Counted from the stretch's first letter, positions 1 through 9,267 are shown. The stretch: 64,000 bases of DNA from Syntrophus sp. (in: bacteria) (GCA_013824645.1 PNOF01000003.1:37554-101553); one strand, 5' to 3'. Notes: generated from the letters alone by a model not told the origin. Made by a program: numbers and translations.

Positions 1-198
1 GGCCAGACCCTGACCGATGAAGAGATTGTGGGTTTCTGCAAAGACCGCGGCCTTGCAAAGTACAAATGGCCTGAGAAAATGATCTATGCGCCTATTCCCC
101 GTAACCCTGCAGGGAAAATAGAAAAGGCGAAATTGAGAGATGTCTACGTGAAGCCTGCGAAAGAGGCCATGGAGAAGGAATTCAAAAAACAAGGCTAA
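1..198 (+). CDS. AMP-forming acyl-CoA synthetase, C-terminal fragment
   Basis: The window opens inside a gene in frame 1; only the last 65 residues and the TAA stop are visible. They read DEEIVGFCKDRGLAKYKWP, then PRNPAGKIEKAKLRD. This is the C-terminal lid domain of adenylate-forming acyl-CoA synthetases, and the lysine of the PAGKIEK motif is the catalytic lysine of the family. The enzyme would activate a carboxylic acid with ATP and CoA. The substrate cannot be told because the acyl-binding domain lies outside the window. A strong terminator follows 26 bases after the stop, so this is the last gene of its transcript. Confidence 0.85.
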   Translation, partial: GQTLTDEEIVGFCKDRGLAKYKWPEKMIYAPIPRNPAGKIEKAKLRDVYVKPAKEAMEKEFKKQG

Positions 199-224
199 CA
201 TAAAAGCTTGAACAGAACAGGCGC

Positions 225-250
225 GCCCGCTCATTTTGAGCGGGCGTTTT
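225..250 (+). terminator. Rho-independent terminator
   Basis: An 8-bp perfect stem (GCCCGCTC / GAGCGGGC) with a 5-base loop (ATTTT) is followed by GTTTTATAT. It ends the acyl-CoA synthetase transcript. Confidence 0.85.
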
Positions 251-331
251 ATATATAATAAGATGGTTTTTTTATTGATTATGTCACGCTGGAATGATAT
301 GGAATGGGAGAAAGAAAAAGGGAGGGTCAAA

Positions 332-418
332 GTGGAACTATTTATATTTTTAGCATGGTTTCTGGTAGGCGCAATGCTCATAGGATGGCGTATCTATTCA
401 AAGAAACGCCGTAAATAA
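332..418 (+). CDS. Small single-pass membrane protein (28 aa)
   Basis: A possible microprotein. A GTG at 332 has a good ribosome site, GGAGGG at 321-326, five bases upstream. It encodes a very hydrophobic stretch of about 20 residues ending in a basic tail, YSKKRRK, which suits a one-pass membrane peptide with the tail in the cytoplasm. The same frame is open upstream, with ATGs at 263, 281 and 299, but the furthest start lies inside the terminator and none has a comparable ribosome site. No family is recognised. It stands alone between a terminator and the promoter of the next gene, and it may not be expressed. Confidence 0.35.
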   Translation: MELFIFLAWFLVGAMLIGWRIYSKKRRK

Positions 419-529
419 ATCCCCTGTACCACAAAAAAGTGCAATTTCCTTTTGAAACTTTCGTAGCCGGCGCGCCTTATAGCTTTGTAACTCATCGTAT
501 TTACATACGAAATAAATAAATTATTTTAG

Positions 530-559
530 TTGATTCTTTGGTATCAAAGTAGTTATAGT
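530..559 (+). promoter_or_regulatory. Candidate sigma-70 promoter
   Basis: TTGATT at 530-535 and TATAGT at 554-559 are separated by 18 bases, 29 bases upstream of the start of the secreted protein at 589. Confidence 0.5.
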
Positions 560-588
560 ATGTAAGATATTTCACAAAGGAGGGAATC

Positions 589-1152
589 ATGAGGAGAAGT
601 ATAATGGTGTTTGCCGGGGTAGCGTTTTTTTTATTCACTACTCTGGTTAGTGCCTACGCAGTGGAGATTACGGCTGATATGGTATCAAAAGAAGGAAAGG
701 TAACGAGAAACGGCAAGATATATGTAAAGGACAGCAAGACCCGTGTTGAAAAAGGGAGTTCCCCCATGTATGCAATCGTGAGGGGAGATAAGAACCTCTT
801 CTGGCAGATCAACGGCGCTGAGAGGACCTATGTGGAAGCAAAACTGACACCTGACATGAAGCCCAGTATTGAAGAAAAATTATTTGGCGAGACCGCGAGA
901 AAACTGGTCGGCACAGAGACGGTGAACGGATACGCCGCAAAGAAATATGAAGTGACGGTCAAAACAAAAAACAAGAACGAGACAATATCCCAGTGGTTTT
1001 CAACGGAATACAATTTCCCTGTAAAGATAGTTACCTCGAAATGGACTGTCGAGTACAAGAACATTAAAAAGGGCGGCGTTGCCGACACCCTGTTTGATCT
1101 GCCGGCAGGCGTGGTAAGGGATACAACCGAAGTGCCTGATGTGCTCCACTAA
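589..1152 (+). CDS. Secreted LolA/DUF4412-like protein
   Basis: 187 residues with a clear Sec signal peptide (basic MRRS, hydrophobic core to about residue 23, cut near SAYA-VE). The mature part reads as a beta-rich fold: YVKDSKTRVEK, an internal FWQINGAERTY strand, a VNGYAAKKYEVTVKTK strand and a late FDLPAGV. These resemble periplasmic LolA/LppX-type or DUF4412 proteins, which hold lipid in an open beta-barrel. The start is fixed by AAGGAGGGAATC just before the ATG. It is a single-gene unit with its own promoter and terminator. The lipid-carrier role is inferred from fold resemblance only. Confidence 0.6.
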   Translation: MRRSIMVFAGVAFFLFTTLVSAYAVEITADMVSKEGKVTRNGKIYVKDSKTRVEKGSSPMYAIVRGDKNLFWQINGAERTYVEAKLTPDMKPSIEEKLFGETARKLVGTETVNGYAAKKYEVTVKTKNKNETISQWFSTEYNFPVKIVTSKWTVEYKNIKKGGVADTLFDLPAGVVRDTTEVPDVLH

Positions 1153-1197
1153 GCGAAATATATAGATAAGCTGTTACAGAGAATATAAATATAAAAA

Positions 1198-1234
1198 AGC
1201 CAGGACCGGGCGAAAACTCCGTCTTGGCTTTTTT
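1198..1234 (+). terminator. Rho-independent terminator
   Basis: Stem AGCCAGGAC / GTCTTGGCT (one G-T wobble) around a loop of about 14 bases, followed by six T residues. It lies 46 bases after the DUF4412-like gene. Confidence 0.8.
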
Positions 1235-1307
1235 ATATCAAAGATGGTAAGCTGGTAGTCTACAGATAGGCTCGCCTATCCAGTTAAACAAAAAAAAGGG
1301 GACATAG

Positions 1308-1850
1308 ATGGGAGAAGGAATAAAGAAGAGACACCACATGAAGGCAATGATTATAACAGCACTTTTTCTTATTGTCTCCATTTCCTTTATCATGTGGCTC
1401 AAGGAGCAGGCGGCACAGCGGCCCGTTCCGACAGAAGCGGCAGTTGTTGATGCGAAAAGCACGGACTGGAAGAAATATGGCATTGACGTGGAAGGTGAGC
1501 ACTTCTTTCGGTTTGATGCTTCAGGCAAGGCATTTCCCGATGTGTTAAGTGTGAAAACAAAAATCATCTACAACGAGGAAGGAAAGAAAAAATACATAGA
1601 AAAACGGCAGAAGAATAATCTTCCCGTGCAGGGCTTCGAGGAACTTAATTCCCGGACCGTCCTCTATGGACTGAATTGCATCAGCAAAAAAAAGGAGTTC
1701 TGTGTCCTCGAGGTCTTTGAACTGACAAAAGAGGGGAAGACCCTCGATTACGCGAAAGCCGGTTCCTATAAAGACTGGAATGAGATCCCGCCGGGAACGG
1801 TCTATGAAGAGCTTCACCGGGTTATCTGTCCTGAAAGGAACGATAAATAA
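1308..1850 (+). CDS. Membrane-anchored protein, surface-adhesin-E-like
   Basis: 180 residues. One membrane segment near residues 12-29 (AMIITALFLIVSISFIMWL) follows a basic N-terminus, so the rest is probably periplasmic. The soluble part begins TDWKKYGIDVEGEHFFRFD and has paired cysteines in LNCISKKKEFCVLEV. The pattern of Trp-Lys-x-Tyr, then a Tyr/Phe-rich strand, then a Cys pair is like the small surface-adhesin protein E family, but the match is weak. The ATG at 1308 follows AGGGGACATAG; an internal ATG at 1338 would give a tighter signal anchor. The function is unknown. Confidence 0.5.
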   Translation: MGEGIKKRHHMKAMIITALFLIVSISFIMWLKEQAAQRPVPTEAAVVDAKSTDWKKYGIDVEGEHFFRFDASGKAFPDVLSVKTKIIYNEEGKKKYIEKRQKNNLPVQGFEELNSRTVLYGLNCISKKKEFCVLEVFELTKEGKTLDYAKAGSYKDWNEIPPGTVYEELHRVICPERNDK

Positions 1851-2059
1851 GCCCTTATTGATATTAATTTCTCTTAAATTAATCCTCTTTTGTTTTGTGC
1901 GGGATAACTACTTCCCCTCCCTCAAGGGGAGGGACGACGGAGCATTTGTCCCTGTCATGAATGATCCCCCCACACCACCCTAAAGGGCACACGCTCTGTC
2001 AAGCACGGAATGACAACGTGCCGTAAGCTGCGAGGAGTCTACCCGGTGGTTGAATGCTT

Positions 2060-2184
2060 ATTCCATTTCTAAGTCAAGGCGCTATCTTTGTTGGCAGCGT
2101 CGTCGTAAATCCTCACGTACTGGTGTACGCTCCGGTTTCCTCCTCCTTGCCGCCTCAATATCATCCTTGATTTAGAAATGGAAT
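2060..2184. repeat. Dispersed palindromic repeat, copy A (complete)
   Basis: The 20-base ends are inverted repeats with one mismatch (ATTCCATTTCTAAGTCAAGG at 2060-2079 against 2165-2184). The interior is also roughly palindromic: GGCAGC near the left, GCCGCC near the right, and CGTAC-TGGT-GTACG at the centre (about 2116-2129). The left half recurs at 57359-57399 and the right half at 28128-28184. It has no coding capacity and looks like a small non-autonomous repeat that could fold into one long hairpin. Confidence 0.75.
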
Positions 2185-2360
2185 TATTAATCCGGTAAAT
2201 AAAAACAAAAACCCCGCTCTTTCAAAGCACTGGATGTTGCTTGCGCAAGTGAAGACACCCCCCGGAACCTGTCCTCGAATGCGTTTATCGGTGGCTGGAA
2301 TGACAACTTGTTCGTATGTTTAATTGCCAATGTAATAATTATGAGCAGAAAAAAGGCATG

Positions 2361-2388
2361 AAAAAAGGGACCCGAAGGCCCCTTTTTT
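2361..2388 (-). terminator. Terminator of symporter operon (possibly bidirectional)
   Basis: Stem AAAAAAGGGACC / GGCCCCTTTTTT with one mismatch and a CGAA loop, flanked by A and T runs on both sides. It lies 20 bases past the stop of the minus-strand symporter gene. Confidence 0.75.
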
Positions 2389-2407
2389 GTTTGTTCACCA
2401 GCAGTGC

Positions 2408-4000
2408 TTAGTCTGCTTGTTTTGACCAGAGCAGATCAATAAGTTTCTGTGACGGCGGTTTGGTCATAAAGCTGACGAGGAAATAAATCGCGCCGCAGCT
2501 TAGAACCAGGAACCACTCGTAGCTGCCCATACCGTACATTTTCTTGTACAGAACAGCCCAGCTTCCGTAAAGGGTAAATACTGTTCCCCAGACAACGCAG
2601 GCGCCTGCGCCCCACTTCGTTGCGCCCTTCCAGAAATAGGAAATGGCGGTGACGAAGAAGAAGACCGCGCCCATGCCCATTGCCGCCATACCCATGAAGA
2701 TGGAGAGGAGTTCAGGCGGTTTGACGAGCACAAAGTAGAAGGGCAGGAAAAGGAAGAAACCGATGAGGAAATAGCCCAGATAGAGCAGGCTCTTGTCTGA
2801 TGTTTCCGGCTTCCAGAGTTTTATAATGTCCTTGGTGACATTGGCGCTCATGATAAAGACCATGCCGGCCAAGGTTGAGAGGGCTGCAGAAAAGAGTCCT
2901 GCCGTGTATAGCGCGAGGAGCCATGGGCCGCCCAACGCATGGGCAAGATAAGGTGCGGCAAGGTCAGCCTTAAAGACATTTGGCTGGCCGTGGATTGTTG
3001 CTGCCTGGAGCAGTGTCGGTCCATAAAGGAGACGTGCCACAAGGCCGTTGCTGGAGCAGTCCAGCATGATGGGGATACCGGTGAAGAGCCATACGGTGAA
3101 TACGAGCCACCAGTAATCCTTCTTTGTTACCTTCTTCATACCGAGGAACCGGCTCACGTTATGAGGAAAGCCGACTGCCATGGTGAAGAAGATGACCGGT
3201 GTGGCGAGGATACCGATCCAGCTCGACATGAGCTGTGTAAACCCGAGCTGCGGGAGCTTTGGGTTGATAAGTGCCATCAGGCTGGGGTTCTGTGCCGCGA
3301 GGCCTTCCGTGACTGCCCTGAAACCACCGACGTGTATGATGGCCCAGAGGCCGAGGAGAGTGCCGACAACGCAGAAGACAAAACCCTGCAAGGCCATGGC
3401 ATACTGGTTCCCGATGTAGCCGCCGAGGACCATATAGAGCCATGCGATGAACACTGAGAGCAAGAGACACCAGAGCGGTGAAAGGCCCGTCATGGCGAAC
3501 CAGACAGTTGCCCCTGCTTTTAACTGACCCACAGAATAGAGGAAGAGAAAAAAGAGCATCGAAACGGCGACAATTGTCTGAAGGCCCTTTGATTCGAACC
3601 TCCGTCCGATCGTCTCAGGCAGCGTTGCTGCGCCGAGCTTCTTGGAAAAGTCCCGTGTCTTCAAGGCGCCAAGCCAGATACAGGGGATGATGCCGATGAG
3701 ACTCCAGATACCGGCAAACCACATACCGGAAAAACCTAAGGAGTACACAATACCGGTGCTTCCGCAGAAGGCCCAGCCTGAAATGTATGTGGCGGAGAGT
3801 GCGGCGCCGGTGATGATGGGGCCCAAATCGCGTTTTCCGACAAGGTACTCATCAAAACTGCCGCTGGTCATCTTTTTTCTTCCCATAAGGCCGAGGAGAA
3901 TGGACATAAGGAGCAGTAAGCCCACGGCAAGACTACCGGAGACAATCATTTCCGTGGTCGGTACGGGTAAAGGTAGAAATTTCAATGTTTGTGGATTCAT
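2408..4000 (-). CDS. Sodium:solute symporter (SSS family)
   Basis: About 530 residues with 12-13 hydrophobic membrane segments. Family marks include SFDEYLVGKRDLGP near the N-terminus, then GAALSATYISGWAFCGSTG in the first core helix and ALSTLAGMVFIMSANVTKDI late in the protein. SSS proteins bring sugars, amino acids, proline or organic acids such as acetate or pyruvate in with sodium; the substrate cannot be read here. The ATG at 4000 is chosen because AAGGGGGTGGCAAGA precedes it and it overlaps the stop of the small upstream gene as ATGA, so the two are translationally coupled. A longer frame runs to 4084 but covers that small gene. Confidence 0.85.
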   Translation of the reverse strand: MNPQTLKFLPLPVPTTEMIVSGSLAVGLLLLMSILLGLMGRKKMTSGSFDEYLVGKRDLGPIITGAALSATYISGWAFCGSTGIVYSLGFSGMWFAGIWSLIGIIPCIWLGALKTRDFSKKLGAATLPETIGRRFESKGLQTIVAVSMLFFLFLYSVGQLKAGATVWFAMTGLSPLWCLLLSVFIAWLYMVLGGYIGNQYAMALQGFVFCVVGTLLGLWAIIHVGGFRAVTEGLAAQNPSLMALINPKLPQLGFTQLMSSWIGILATPVIFFTMAVGFPHNVSRFLGMKKVTKKDYWWLVFTVWLFTGIPIMLDCSSNGLVARLLYGPTLLQAATIHGQPNVFKADLAAPYLAHALGGPWLLALYTAGLFSAALSTLAGMVFIMSANVTKDIIKLWKPETSDKSLLYLGYFLIGFFLFLPFYFVLVKPPELLSIFMGMAAMGMGAVFFFVTAISYFWKGATKWGAGACVVWGTVFTLYGSWAVLYKKMYGMGSYEWFLVLSCGAIYFLVSFMTKPPSQKLIDLLWSKQAD

Positions 4001-4128
4001 TCTTGCCACCCCCTTGTCACTAACCATGTGCCGATGATGGTAAATGCGAAGGCAAAGGCAAAGACCGAGCCCCATACGTACCACGAGAACATCAATTCTT
4101 CAACTAAAGCTGGATCAACTGGCTGCAT
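3997..4128 (-). CDS. Small membrane partner of the symporter (43 aa)
   Basis: A 43-residue protein, MQPVDPALVEELMFSW at the start, then a single hydrophobic helix (YVWGSVFAFAFAFTIIGTWL) and the tail VTRGWQE. It has a strong ribosome site (AAAGGGGGTT) and its TGA overlaps the ATG of the symporter as ATGA. Very small one-helix proteins directly before an SSS symporter are known as symporter small accessory proteins, and the overlap argues for equimolar synthesis and a complex in the inner membrane. The assignment rests on size, topology and coupling, not on recognised sequence identity. Confidence 0.75.
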   Translation of the reverse strand: MQPVDPALVEELMFSWYVWGSVFAFAFAFTIIGTWLVTRGWQE

Positions 4129-4485
4129 AAGTAACCCCCTTTCTAATTTTCAAACAGAATATTGTACTGCCCGCACCTCCTTAAACAATATACTTTGATG
4201 AAAAAATCTGTATTAAAGCAAGTGAATCGACGGGTGAATCGTAATAATATAGATACGCCAAACCCGTTAAGATAACGCCCCCTTCCCTCATATTACTATT
4301 AATAGTAGACTTCCACAAAAAAATGTCAAGAAAAAAATATCGCTCTTTTTTATACACATTCATAATCTATAAATCAATAGTTAAATATTCCAACAGGATG
4401 CATGAGAAAAACAGGGAAAAAATGATACACATTAATTCCCCTGTTTACCGCCTATTGCGAAGGAGAAAATAACAATGGAGACCGG
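4129..4485. other. Intergenic region between symporter unit and smc
   Basis: About 350 bp, AT-rich. It must carry the promoter of the minus-strand symporter unit. The best -35 is TTGACA read on the minus strand (4324-4329), with weak -10 candidates (CTATTA or TATTAA) at 4298-4305. A 60-codon frame at 4181-4363 lacks a ribosome site and looks spurious. No terminator is obvious at the end of smc. Confidence 0.4.
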
Positions 4486-7400
4486 CTACAGACGCACAGA
4501 AACCGTCTTCGAGATGCCCTCTTCTTCCATGGTAATGCCGTATATCGTGTCAGAGGATTCCATGGTGATCCGGTTATGGGTAATGAAAATAATCTGGGTT
4601 TTTGTACTCATGGTCTTTACGATTTCAAGGAGCGCCACAAGGTTTGCGTCATCAAGGGGGGCGTCGATTTCGTCCATAAGAGCGAAAGGACTTGGTTTGG
4701 TATCCATGAGGGCAAGCAGAAGCGCAAGGGAGATGAGGGCCTTTTCCCCGCCGGAGAGAAGCTCCATTCTGAGTACCTTTTTGCCGGGAGGCTGAGCGAA
4801 CATCTCAACGCCGCCGTTTTCCTGATTGACGACGAGATGGCCTTTCCCGCCCTTAAAGAGCGTGTCGGTAAACCGTTTAAATGCTTCGTTGACCTTATCA
4901 AAGGTTTCGGCGAATAATTCTTTTGTCAGAAGGTCTATCTTGGTAATTGTTTTTTTCAAAGACTCCATTGCGCTCCGCAGATCTTCCTTTTGTTTTTCAA
5001 GAAATAAAAGGCGTTCCTGCAATTCAAGGTATTCTTTTTCAGCCCGGAAGTTTATTTCTCCCATGGCCTCAATCTCGGCTGTGATTGCCTCTCTCTCGTC
5101 GTCGATACCGGGGCTAAGCTGTACGGCAAAGTCATCGGGGTTTTCTATGCTATAAGTTGTCCGGAGTTTTTCAAGGATGGTGTTTAGTTTCTCAATAAAC
5201 AGTATGATCTCTTTCTCAATGTTTTCCCGCCTGCCCCGGATTTTTTCAATCTCTTTTCCTGCTGTTTCTATGTTTCCCTGTAAACTCTGTTTTTCCATAT
5301 GGAGATCGCCGAGCATCTTTTTTAACTCTTCAAATCTCTCCAGATGCTTTTCACAGGTCTTTTTCAGGTCGTCGTAGTCTTTGTCCAGGTCTCCGATTTT
5401 CGCGGAGCGCAGGGCTATTTCTGCGCTGATCTGTTCTACCTTCTCCTGCCCGGTCACGATGTCATCGCCCAGTTTCCTGATTGCCGTGAGTTTCCGTTCT
5501 TTATCTTCTCCGAGGGCTCCGAGGGCATTCCTCTTTCGTTCGATGCTGATTGTCATTTCATGCCATCTTGACTGGGCTGCTTCGTAGTCTTTTTTGATAG
5601 TGTTCAGGTCTGCTTTCAGTGTTGCCATACTTGATTCTCTATCAATCTTTTCCTTTTCTCCGCGCTCTTTTTCTTCTCCCAGCTGCTCTATTTCCAGGGA
5701 TGATGTTTCTTCCGAAAGGTCAATCTTTGTTTCCAGCATCTCCAGTCTTTCAAGGGTTGTCTTCAACCGGGCCTCAAGGAATAAAAGTTCCTTTTCTGTT
5801 TTGTTTATTGAGGCTTCTTTTTCTTCACTCACTCTTTTTGTTTTCTGGTATGCAGCATCGCAGGCCGAGAATCTTATTTTCATATCTTCTATGGCGCCGT
5901 AACGATCCTGCAAAGCGCCGCCTATTGTTTTCAGTTCTTTTTCGAGCTTTATTTTTTCCTTGAACTGTTTCAAGTCGATCCGTTTTTTGTCTTTCCCGCT
6001 GAGGATAAAACCACGGGAATCAACATAGACAGTATCATTGATGAATATCCCTTCTTCACCGGCTTCGATGCGCGCGAGCGCCTCCTCTATGCCGCCTATC
6101 CACCGTATATCGGCCTCAACCTCTGAGCCGCCCAGCTTGAAGATGCCCTTTTGAGGAAAGAAAATATAATTGCCTTCCTGTTTTTGCACTGCCCTTGAAA
6201 TTGCTTCTGCGCCGGTCTCTGTGAGCACCTGGTACTCGAGCTCATTTGAGAAAAACCTTTCCAGTGCCTTTTCTTTTGTCTCTTCCACCTTTATCATGTT
6301 AATCAGTTTCGTGGCGTTGAGCTGGTCTGATTCCTTGTTTTCAATGAATCCGCCAAGCCGTTTCAAGAACTCTTCTTTAATCCGTTTTTCGTTCTTGAGC
6401 CGCTCGGCAATGTTGCCTTCTTCTTCCACGCTTTTTCTCACCATTTCACGATCATTGAAAGCGCGGGTCTCTTCTTCGCTTACAATGCTTTTTTCTGTTT
6501 TTTCCCTTTCAAGGGCAGCCCTGAGAGTTTTTTGCTGAGTTTCCAGCCTTGCCAGTATTTCTTTGAGCTCCCCTTTTTCAGCGCTCTCTTTCTCTTCCCT
6601 TTTTTCTCTTTCTTTCTCGATTCGTTCTATCTGGGTAATCCTGTTTTTTGTATCTGTCAACCTGCTCATAGCAACAAAAAGCTGCGTCCGTTCTTCATCG
6701 AGTCTTTTCTCATATCCTGCTATGGTTGTTTTAAGCGCCCCGGTCTCTTCCTGTAATGTCAAGGCGCCGCCTTCTTCTTTCTGCAGTTCCTCTTCATACC
6801 CGGCGGATTTACCCGATAGGGCCTCTATCTCTCCTCGATAGGCTTCAATCTGCTCCTTGATGTGGGACTCGTTTTCTCTGTGGGCATTACACTGGGCTCC
6901 AAGTCTTTGTTTTTCCTCTTTCACATATTCTATTTCGAGGAGACGGGTTTCCATGTCTTTTTCTTTGCCTTTTATATCGACTTCAAGTTGTCTTACGATA
7001 TTGTCCGTCAATGCGAATTCTGATTCTTTTGCCTCAAAGCCCTTCTTGAGCTCTGCCTTTTCTTCTTCTTTTTTTGTAATTTCCCCTTCCAGTTCACCTT
7101 GTTTTTCCTGAATTTTGCCTATCCTTTTTTTCAGTTTTGCATAGCCGTCGAGGAGGATCTGCCTTTCTATCTCATGAAGCTTATCGGCTAACACCTGATA
7201 CGCTTTCCACCGCTGCCATTCAAGTTCTGCTTTTTCAAAGGCGGTTGTTACTTCCCGGTATATATCCTCAACCCGTTCGAGGTTGATTGTTACTTCTTCC
7301 ATTCTCGTCAGGGCGTCACGCTTTTTCTCTTCGAACCGCGTGATACCGCTTACCTCTTCAATGACAATCCTGCGTTCCGTCGGTTTCATCTGGATAAAAC

Positions 7401-7824
7401 TTTCTATTCGTCCCTGCTCTATAATTGCGTATGAATTAATACCGATGCCGGTGCCAAGAAAGATATCCTGTACATCCTTGAGCCTTACCATGTTTCCGTT
7501 GAGGAAATACTCGTTGACGCCGTCGCGGTAAATTCTCCTCTTGACAACGAGATCTTTTTCGCCGTCTGTGAGTTCCAGAGAAACTTCCCCGATATTGACC
7601 GGTCTTTTGCCGTTGGTGCCATGGAAAATAACATCTCCCATGTCTTTTACCCGGAGGCTCTTTGTGCCCCGTTCTCCCAATACCCAGACAATGGCATCGA
7701 CAATATTGCTTTTCCCGCATCCGTTGGGTCCTACAATGGATGTAACGCCCTGTCCGAAATGGAAGACGGTCCGGTTGAGAAAGGATTTAAAACCGAATAT
7801 TTCCAACTTTGTTAGTTTCAACAA
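4486..7824 (-). CDS. smc: Chromosome segregation protein SMC
   Basis: 1112 residues, slightly short of the usual 1150-1200. The N-terminal ATPase half has LEIFGFKSF and the Walker A motif GPNGCGKS at residues 32-39. Two long charged coiled coils flank a hinge at about residues 480-620 (GNYIFFPQKGIFKLGGSEVEA region). The C-terminal half has the ABC signature LSGGEKALISLALLLALM and Walker B FALMDEIDAPLDD. SMC dimers with ScpA and ScpB organise and compact the chromosome; scpAB are not here. The start is TTG at 7824, with AGAGG six bases upstream. It is the second gene after gltX1, 45 bases downstream on the same strand, probably co-transcribed. Confidence 0.93.
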   Translation of the reverse strand: MLKLTKLEIFGFKSFLNRTVFHFGQGVTSIVGPNGCGKSNIVDAIVWVLGERGTKSLRVKDMGDVIFHGTNGKRPVNIGEVSLELTDGEKDLVVKRRIYRDGVNEYFLNGNMVRLKDVQDIFLGTGIGINSYAIIEQGRIESFIQMKPTERRIVIEEVSGITRFEEKKRDALTRMEEVTINLERVEDIYREVTTAFEKAELEWQRWKAYQVLADKLHEIERQILLDGYAKLKKRIGKIQEKQGELEGEITKKEEEKAELKKGFEAKESEFALTDNIVRQLEVDIKGKEKDMETRLLEIEYVKEEKQRLGAQCNAHRENESHIKEQIEAYRGEIEALSGKSAGYEEELQKEEGGALTLQEETGALKTTIAGYEKRLDEERTQLFVAMSRLTDTKNRITQIERIEKEREKREEKESAEKGELKEILARLETQQKTLRAALEREKTEKSIVSEEETRAFNDREMVRKSVEEEGNIAERLKNEKRIKEEFLKRLGGFIENKESDQLNATKLINMIKVEETKEKALERFFSNELEYQVLTETGAEAISRAVQKQEGNYIFFPQKGIFKLGGSEVEADIRWIGGIEEALARIEAGEEGIFINDTVYVDSRGFILSGKDKKRIDLKQFKEKIKLEKELKTIGGALQDRYGAIEDMKIRFSACDAAYQKTKRVSEEKEASINKTEKELLFLEARLKTTLERLEMLETKIDLSEETSSLEIEQLGEEKERGEKEKIDRESSMATLKADLNTIKKDYEAAQSRWHEMTISIERKRNALGALGEDKERKLTAIRKLGDDIVTGQEKVEQISAEIALRSAKIGDLDKDYDDLKKTCEKHLERFEELKKMLGDLHMEKQSLQGNIETAGKEIEKIRGRRENIEKEIILFIEKLNTILEKLRTTYSIENPDDFAVQLSPGIDDEREAITAEIEAMGEINFRAEKEYLELQERLLFLEKQKEDLRSAMESLKKTITKIDLLTKELFAETFDKVNEAFKRFTDTLFKGGKGHLVVNQENGGVEMFAQPPGKKVLRMELLSGGEKALISLALLLALMDTKPSPFALMDEIDAPLDDANLVALLEIVKTMSTKTQIIFITHNRITMESSDTIYGITMEEEGISKTVSVRL

Positions 7825-7869
7825 TGAAACCTCTATAAGATGAACTGAAAACCTTACTGTATCATGATG

Positions 7870-9267
7870 TTAACGGATCGATTCAATTGCTTTTTTAAGC
7901 CTTTTTTCCACGCTTTCTTTTCCGAGAATATTGATAACCTCAAAGATTCCGGGAGTAACTGTTTTACCTGCAAGGGCAACCCGTATAGGCTGAATTATGT
8001 TAACAGGTTTTGTATTGTATTTTCCGACGAGGCCCTCAATGAGTTCTTTCGGTTTGCCCTCATCGAGTGAGTCAAGTGCGGCAAGACTATTATAAAAGTC
8101 TTCCAATATAGGTTTTGTAGCAGATGTTAAAAACTTTTCCCTTGCCGCTTCGTCATAAGGAAAATCGTCGCAAAAGAAAAATTCTGCCATGAGGGCCATC
8201 TCTTTCAATGTTTTTGCCCTGTCCCTCAGGTTAATGACAATGGGTATAAGCATGGATTTATTTTTAATGTTCACCCCCAGCGTTTCTAAGAAGGGTGTGA
8301 GCCTGCCGGCGATCTCTTCTTCGGGAAGGGTCTTGATATAGTGGCTATTCAACCAGGAAAGCTTGTCCATATCGAAAACCGACGGCGATCTACCGACATT
8401 GGCGAGATCAAATTTTTCTATAAGATCTTCACGGGAAAAAATCTCATCATCGCCGTGTGCCCATCCAAGCCTTGCCAGATAATTCATCAGCGCTTCAGGG
8501 AGAAAACCGTCATTTTTGTATTCGAGCAGCGATGTGGCGCCATGCCGTTTACTGAGGCGCCCTTTGTCCTTGCCGTGGATGAGGGGGACGTGGGCAAAGT
8601 ATGGTACGGAAAAGCCTAAGGCCTCATAGATGAGTATCTGCCGTGGCGTGTTATTGATGTGGTCATCGCCTCTGATAATATGGGTAATCTCCATGAGCGC
8701 GTCGTCGATTACTACCGTAAAATTATAGGTAGGGGTATTGTCGGTCCTCAATATAATAAGATCGTCAAGTTCTTCGCAACGAAAGGTAATCTTGCCCCGT
8801 ACGAGGTCATTAAAAGTCACTTCTCCGCTGACAGGGCCCTTGAATCGTATGACAAAAGGCCTGTCCCGGTGAGCATCGTCGGGCGCCAGGTCCCTGCATA
8901 TCCGGTCGTAATTCGGTTTCCTTCCTTCCGTGAGGGCTGTCTTTCTTTTTTCATCCAGTGTCTCGGCGCTGCAGTAGCATTTATAGGCGTGTCCTGTCTC
9001 AAGAAGCCTGAAGGCATATTCCCGGTAAGTATCCATTTTATCTTTCTGGAAGAAAGGGCCTTCATCCCACTTGATGCCAAGCCAGTCAAGACCCTGTAAA
9101 ATATCTTCAACATACTCATCTTTTGACCGCTCAATATCCGTATCTTCGATTCTCAGCACCAATGTACCCTTGTAGTGCTTGGCATAGAGATAGCTAAAGA
9201 GCGCTGTCCTTGCCCCGCCGATATGAAGATTCCCCGTAGGGCTTGGTGCAAACCTTGTTTTGACCAT
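7870..9267 (-). CDS. gltX: Glutamyl-tRNA synthetase, copy 1
   Basis: 465 residues. The class I signature is in FAPSPTGNLHIGGARTALF and the KMSKS-type loop is KGRLSKRHGA. A CxC plus later Cys pattern (YKCYCS to ICRDL) is the zinc-binding insert of many GluRS. It charges tRNA with glutamate in the cytoplasm. The ATG at 9267 is preceded by GGAGGAATCCTG; a 30-residue extension upstream has no support. A second GluRS lies at 13089. In bacteria with two copies, one usually charges tRNA-Glu and the other tRNA-Gln for GatCAB amidation; which does which cannot be read from sequence alone. Confidence 0.93.
   Translation of the reverse strand: MVKTRFAPSPTGNLHIGGARTALFSYLYAKHYKGTLVLRIEDTDIERSKDEYVEDILQGLDWLGIKWDEGPFFQKDKMDTYREYAFRLLETGHAYKCYCSAETLDEKRKTALTEGRKPNYDRICRDLAPDDAHRDRPFVIRFKGPVSGEVTFNDLVRGKITFRCEELDDLIILRTDNTPTYNFTVVIDDALMEITHIIRGDDHINNTPRQILIYEALGFSVPYFAHVPLIHGKDKGRLSKRHGATSLLEYKNDGFLPEALMNYLARLGWAHGDDEIFSREDLIEKFDLANVGRSPSVFDMDKLSWLNSHYIKTLPEEEIAGRLTPFLETLGVNIKNKSMLIPIVINLRDRAKTLKEMALMAEFFFCDDFPYDEAAREKFLTSATKPILEDFYNSLAALDSLDEGKPKELIEGLVGKYNTKPVNIIQPIRVALAGKTVTPGIFEVINILGKESVEKRLKKAIESIR

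Larger units (their letters stand above)
1851..2407. other. Intergenic region (557 bp)
   Basis: No convincing gene is seen. It holds the full copy of a palindromic dispersed repeat (2060-2184) and, at its right end, the terminator of the minus-strand symporter gene. The remaining sequence has no open frame with a ribosome site. Confidence 0.6.

Noticed and set aside
4181..4363. 60-codon minus-strand frame upstream of the symporter
   Set aside because: No ribosome site or family features, AT-rich promoter region.
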